From NCBI GenBank assembly GCA_002382805.1, contig DGAD01000053.1, positions 1 through 64,000 on the forward strand: DNA of 64,000 bases, in the 5' to 3' direction. A program made the translations under genes and the position numbers. Origin of the DNA: Clostridiales bacterium UBA4039. GTDB lineage: Bacteria > Bacillota > Clostridia > Lachnospirales > Vallitaleaceae. Positions 60,881 to 64,000 of the stretch are shown in pieces. How positions within the stretch are numbered: the stretch's first letter is position 1; each line of letters opens with the position of its first letter. The notes beneath the pieces were generated by a model. That model saw only the letters and a list, made by a program, of their open reading frames with translations, was not told the origin of the DNA and made no database searches.

Positions 60881-63184
60881 TTATCTTTCTTTATTCTTTT
60901 TTCGGTATTTTCCAGGTGTGATTCCTTCCATTCGATTAAAAAAGCGTATAAAGTTTTGTGCATTGGTATAATTTAGTTCCTTGGCAATCACTGCAATGGT
61001 TTTTGATGTGGTGAGCAATAATTCTTTAGCCGCTTTCACTTTATATTGTGCTACATACTCAGTAAATGTCGTGTTCTTTTCAACTTTCATGACTTTCCAA
61101 ATATAAGTGGTATGATAATTCAACTGCTCTGCACATTCACTTAAAGTTATATCTCCACCCGTTGCTTCAATCAAGGCAATTATTTCTTGAATAATCTCAG
61201 AGGATTTACTAGTCCGTAGCTGATTTAACTGTTCAATAATCGGAACAATCAAGCCATATTTATAAAAATTCCCCAGCCGTTCTATATCATAAATCTGATG
61301 GATACTTTGATAGACGCTCATACGTCCACCTATAAAAATATCATCCAGTGAAATACCGGCTTCGATAATAACCATAAGTATTTCATCCATAAAATGATGG
61401 ATATAAAATTGTTGCTCCATCTTCGCCACTTGATGATTCAATAGATGTTGAATAAATTGATCAACAATCTCAAACGCCTTTTTTTCATCGCCACTGTCTA
61501 CAGCTACACGAATTTCTCTTTCCATGAGACGATCATATACGCGTGTTTCATATTTTCGATCAATATCTGTGTAGAACATCACACCTTCAAAGTCCGCCGA
61601 TGTATTTTTCTCGTGGAGCACTTCATTATTTTTAAGTGCTTCAATTCCTTCACTGTGTGCATTTCTAAATTGCTTCAAGTCAGAATATACCGAACTCACC
61701 CCAACTTTAATAGCAAATTGATATTCCATTTGAACAAAAATATCAATACCTTTATATACTTCAATGGCTTTTTTCTCCAAGTCTTTAATATCATTATCGG
61801 TAACAACTGCTGTTATCACCCGAGAGTTACTTGCCGGTGGCATGGCAAGACGCTTTCGAATTTCTTCGGGTATGGTTTCCATCACCTGAAGGCGAAGTGC
61901 ATCTTGCTTCATCTCATCATAATCTTCATTCATTAGATTTTTTAAACCTATGGTCATAACCAAATAATGCGCCTGCATTTGAATGCCTAATTGTTTAACA
62001 TACATGTCAATTTGCTCCGAATACAATGTCCCATTAATCAAACGGGTCAAAAAAAACTCGCATAATTGTGATTTTTGGTTCTCAATCGTCTTTTCCAATG
62101 CTGTTGTATTGTCAACTAAGCGATCGATCTTCCCGGATATTCGACTAAAATCATCCCTATACTCTTCTATTGGCTCTTGTTCAAGTACTTCTTGTTCAAG
62201 CATCTCCGTCGCTTCTGTTACATAATCACTTAAGTCATGCACCGGACGATAGATTGCTCGTGTAAATAAAAGTGCCAGAACAATCACCAATGCAAATCCC
62301 AATAAAACAATTCCTGTCATAAGAACGATGTTGGCCGCTCCAGCATCCGCCCTCTTTGTTCCCCAGGCTACATAATACGTCCAATCGATAACATCTGACT
62401 GTAAACTTCCGATCTGGTATTTTTCCTTTCCATTGATCCTAATCTGTGTTTGATCTTTGCGTGTATCAACGTTTGAAAGCAACGCATCAGAAATCTCAGA
62501 GTGGGTACTATACACGACTTTTCCTTGACCATCAATAATGATAATCTCAACATTAGCCTGTTCATCAAGAACAACAGAATTGATTCGATTCAAATCAACG
62601 TTAACCGTTAGAAGTGCATTTTTTTCATTTTGAGTCACCGGAAGATTCACATAAAACAAAACACCTTCCAAGTCAACTTCCTCGCGGCGCAGATGTTGAT
62701 GAGTCACTAGGTCCATATTATTAATCCAACCTTGTCCGTCACCTTTTAACGCTTGGACTTGTTCTGGATTTAAACTTAATGAGAAAGGATAAAGTCCCCG
62801 ATTACTAAGAACCCACCCTGTATCCCAGTTTATAAATGTATATCCGGTAATATAATCCGATAGATAGTATGTGCTTTTTAATTTATCTTGGGCCTTTATA
62901 AGCTTACTATAATCCGAATACCAAATATCTTCATTCATCAACCATTGAATTTCATCTGTCTGCACAGACTCAAGGTAATATTTTCGAATGCTATTCATCG
63001 TTGAATCCATACGGATTTTTAATTGTTTTGCTGAAGATTCTATGGTCAGATTGACTTCTTTATTAATCCCAATGCGATATGTATTGTATGAATAAATCCC
63101 TAGAATAAAAATGGGTATTACAGCACTAATCATTAAAAGCAAAAAAACTTTTGCACGATAACTTAGATGTTTTGTTCTTTCCAT
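60881..63184 (-). CDS. Membrane AraC-type regulator (YesS/YtdP type)
   Basis: A 767-residue one-protein sensor-regulator. It has a transmembrane segment at about 12-32, an extracellular Cache-like sensor to about 285, a second transmembrane segment at about 290-312, a HAMP-like and a mixed linker region. The C-terminal AraC double helix-turn-helix reads DITLSECAEQLNYHTTYIWK and MEGITPGKYRK. It probably senses a rhamnogalacturonan product outside the cell and activates the transporter operon next to it, as YesS does in Bacillus. The start is the ATG at 63184; AGGAG lies eight bases upstream. Confidence 0.9.
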   Translation of the reverse strand: MERTKHLSYRAKVFLLLMISAVIPIFILGIYSYNTYRIGINKEVNLTIESSAKQLKIRMDSTMNSIRKYYLESVQTDEIQWLMNEDIWYSDYSKLIKAQDKLKSTYYLSDYITGYTFINWDTGWVLSNRGLYPFSLSLNPEQVQALKGDGQGWINNMDLVTHQHLRREEVDLEGVLFYVNLPVTQNEKNALLTVNVDLNRINSVVLDEQANVEIIIIDGQGKVVYSTHSEISDALLSNVDTRKDQTQIRINGKEKYQIGSLQSDVIDWTYYVAWGTKRADAGAANIVLMTGIVLLGFALVIVLALLFTRAIYRPVHDLSDYVTEATEMLEQEVLEQEPIEEYRDDFSRISGKIDRLVDNTTALEKTIENQKSQLCEFFLTRLINGTLYSEQIDMYVKQLGIQMQAHYLVMTIGLKNLMNEDYDEMKQDALRLQVMETIPEEIRKRLAMPPASNSRVITAVVTDNDIKDLEKKAIEVYKGIDIFVQMEYQFAIKVGVSSVYSDLKQFRNAHSEGIEALKNNEVLHEKNTSADFEGVMFYTDIDRKYETRVYDRLMEREIRVAVDSGDEKKAFEIVDQFIQHLLNHQVAKMEQQFYIHHFMDEILMVIIEAGISLDDIFIGGRMSVYQSIHQIYDIERLGNFYKYGLIVPIIEQLNQLRTSKSSEIIQEIIALIEATGGDITLSECAEQLNYHTTYIWKVMKVEKNTTFTEYVAQYKVKAAKELLLTTSKTIAVIAKELNYTNAQNFIRFFNRMEGITPGKYRKKNKER

Positions 63185-63398
63185 CACTAACTCCTAAAAT
63201 AGTTTTGATATTACTATACTACTTTGAAATAGTACCATGTTTTTCATTTTTTCACAACTCATTTGTATACGCCTCTTTATTTATTCTTTTTCAATTATTT
63301 TTTATTGTTTTTCGATAAATATATATTGATTAATGATATACTATGTGTTATTATACAAAAAAAGCAAGAGTATCGAATACAAAATTAAGGAGGTTCTT

Positions 63399-63893
63399 AT
63401 GTTACGTCTTGTTGAAAAAATACCCATGACATTTGTCGCAAAGCTTACACACATTTTGATTCTTTTATTGGAGTTTACCGCTTTAGTTACACTTGTTTTT
63501 CTCCCTCCCATTGTAAAAACGGTTCTACGTTATGAAATCGGTTCTGGATATGCAATGTTAGGTCCTGAGCATCCACTATATATGTATTTTTTAGTATTGC
63601 TTTATATTTCAGGAATTTTAGCCTTTTTGGTGCTGGATGAATTGCGCAAGATTTTTAAGAGCTGTATTTTAGAAGATGTATTCATTCACAAAAATGTTTC
63701 CAGGCTTTTGCGTCTGGCTATTTTAACTTTTGTAATTTCCCTTGTTTTTTTTAGCAAGGTTTTTGTCGTCAATTCAGTAATGACTGTTGTTATTGTATTT
63801 GTTTTTTTTATGGCTTCTGTCTTTTGTCTTGTACTTACACTATTATTCAATCAAGCCATTCAAATTAAAGAAGAAAATGATTTAACCATATAA
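63399..63893 (+). CDS. DUF2975 membrane protein
   Basis: A 164-residue membrane protein with four hydrophobic segments and the ILAFLVLDELRKIFKS and NVSRLLRLAIL blocks of the DUF2975 family (Bacillus YoaS). Function unknown. The start at 63399 follows AAGGAGG; the frame could extend 22 codons upstream but has no signal there. An HTH gene follows after 11 bases; the pair is common in Firmicutes. Confidence 0.85.
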   Translation: MLRLVEKIPMTFVAKLTHILILLLEFTALVTLVFLPPIVKTVLRYEIGSGYAMLGPEHPLYMYFLVLLYISGILAFLVLDELRKIFKSCILEDVFIHKNVSRLLRLAILTFVISLVFFSKVFVVNSVMTVVIVFVFFMASVFCLVLTLLFNQAIQIKEENDLTI

Positions 63894-63904
63894 AGGAGGC
63901 ACAC

Positions 63905-64000
63905 ATGGGACGAATAGTCATTAATCTAGATGTTGTAATGGCACAGCGAAAAATCGCTCTCAAAGATCTTGCTGATGCTATCGGCATCACCAATGCCAAT
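63905..64000 (+). CDS. YozG-like XRE HTH regulator (cut by the window end)
   Basis: The first 32 codons read MGRIVINLDVVMAQRKIALK and then DLADAIGITNAN. This is the start of a short Cro/CI-type helix-turn-helix protein such as YozG, the usual partner of DUF2975. The ribosome binding site is AAAGGAGG. The rest lies outside the window. Confidence 0.85.
   Translation, partial: MGRIVINLDVVMAQRKIALKDLADAIGITNAN

Noticed and set aside
60742-60963. 73-codon minus-strand frame
   Set aside because: Overlaps the end of the regulator in another frame and runs through its terminator.
61445-61936. 163-codon plus-strand frame
   Set aside because: Antisense to the AraC/Cache regulator, with a Phe/Ile/His-rich shadow composition.

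Overview
The window looks like the chromosome of a flagellated, anaerobic, glycan-fermenting member of the Clostridia (low GC, strong AGGAGG-type ribosome binding sites, the rapZ-yvcK-whiA-crh order, the SRP RNA-dnaX-ybaB-recR order, pyruvate formate-lyase, LplB/LplC-type sugar transporters with two-component or AraC-type control). A Lachnospirales or Vallitalea-like genus would fit; this is inference from gene content only.

Layout. 1-4.5 kb: the right end of a phage-derived element. It has a tail-terminator gene, a sigma-like late regulator, a divergent repressor switch, a CI-like repressor, an ImmA-type protease and a DUF4041/T5orf172 protein. It ends in a decayed integrase C-terminus that abuts the 3' end of a tRNA-Leu gene. 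4.5-5.4 kb: seven tRNA genes on the minus strand behind one consensus promoter. 5.4-10.5 kb: minus-strand operon murB-rapZ-yvcK-whiA-crh-like-rdgB-yfcE. 10.6-17 kb: housekeeping genes (parvulin, galM, proA, PilZ, a degenerate GGDEF-like protein, a glyoxalase II-like hydrolase, trxB). 17-20.4 kb: pflB-pflA and a 56-residue ferredoxin. 20.5-25.8 kb: flagellin genes (fliS, hag, a 51-residue ORF, a 1050-residue FliK-like protein). 25.8-28.8 kb: recR-ybaB-dnaX and the SRP RNA. 28.9-30.3 kb: an iron-responsive flavodoxin operon with a clear Fur box.

30.5-45.2 kb is a coherent amino-sugar locus: sensor kinase, response regulator, sugar-binding lipoprotein, two permeases, phosphohexomutase, GH3 hexosaminidase, GH94 phosphorylase, ROK repressor, nagA, nagB. 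Read together it describes import of a GlcNAc disaccharide, phosphorolysis to GlcNAc-1-P plus GlcNAc, isomerisation to GlcNAc-6-P, deacetylation, and deamination to fructose-6-P. 45.3-47.5 kb holds a DUF5317 protein and a membrane HD-GYP phosphodiesterase. Its leader encodes a 25-residue hydrophobic peptide inside nested inverted repeats that could mask two ribosome binding sites; I consider this the best candidate for something undescribed. 47.6-50.9 kb: DUF6171, GH51 arabinofuranosidase, signal peptidase I, pirin. 51-63.2 kb: a rhamnogalacturonan-I locus (AraC/Cache regulator, LplB-LplC-type permeases, binding lipoprotein, PL11 lyase, deacetylase, truncated GH106-like gene, GH105). A dispersed structured repeat lies inside it and has a partial copy 27 kb away. 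The window ends in a DUF2975 gene and the start of an HTH gene.

Neither sugar transporter has its own ATPase gene here, so a shared MsmX-type ATPase elsewhere is implied. All assignments come from reading the sequence and remembered family motifs; no database search was run.
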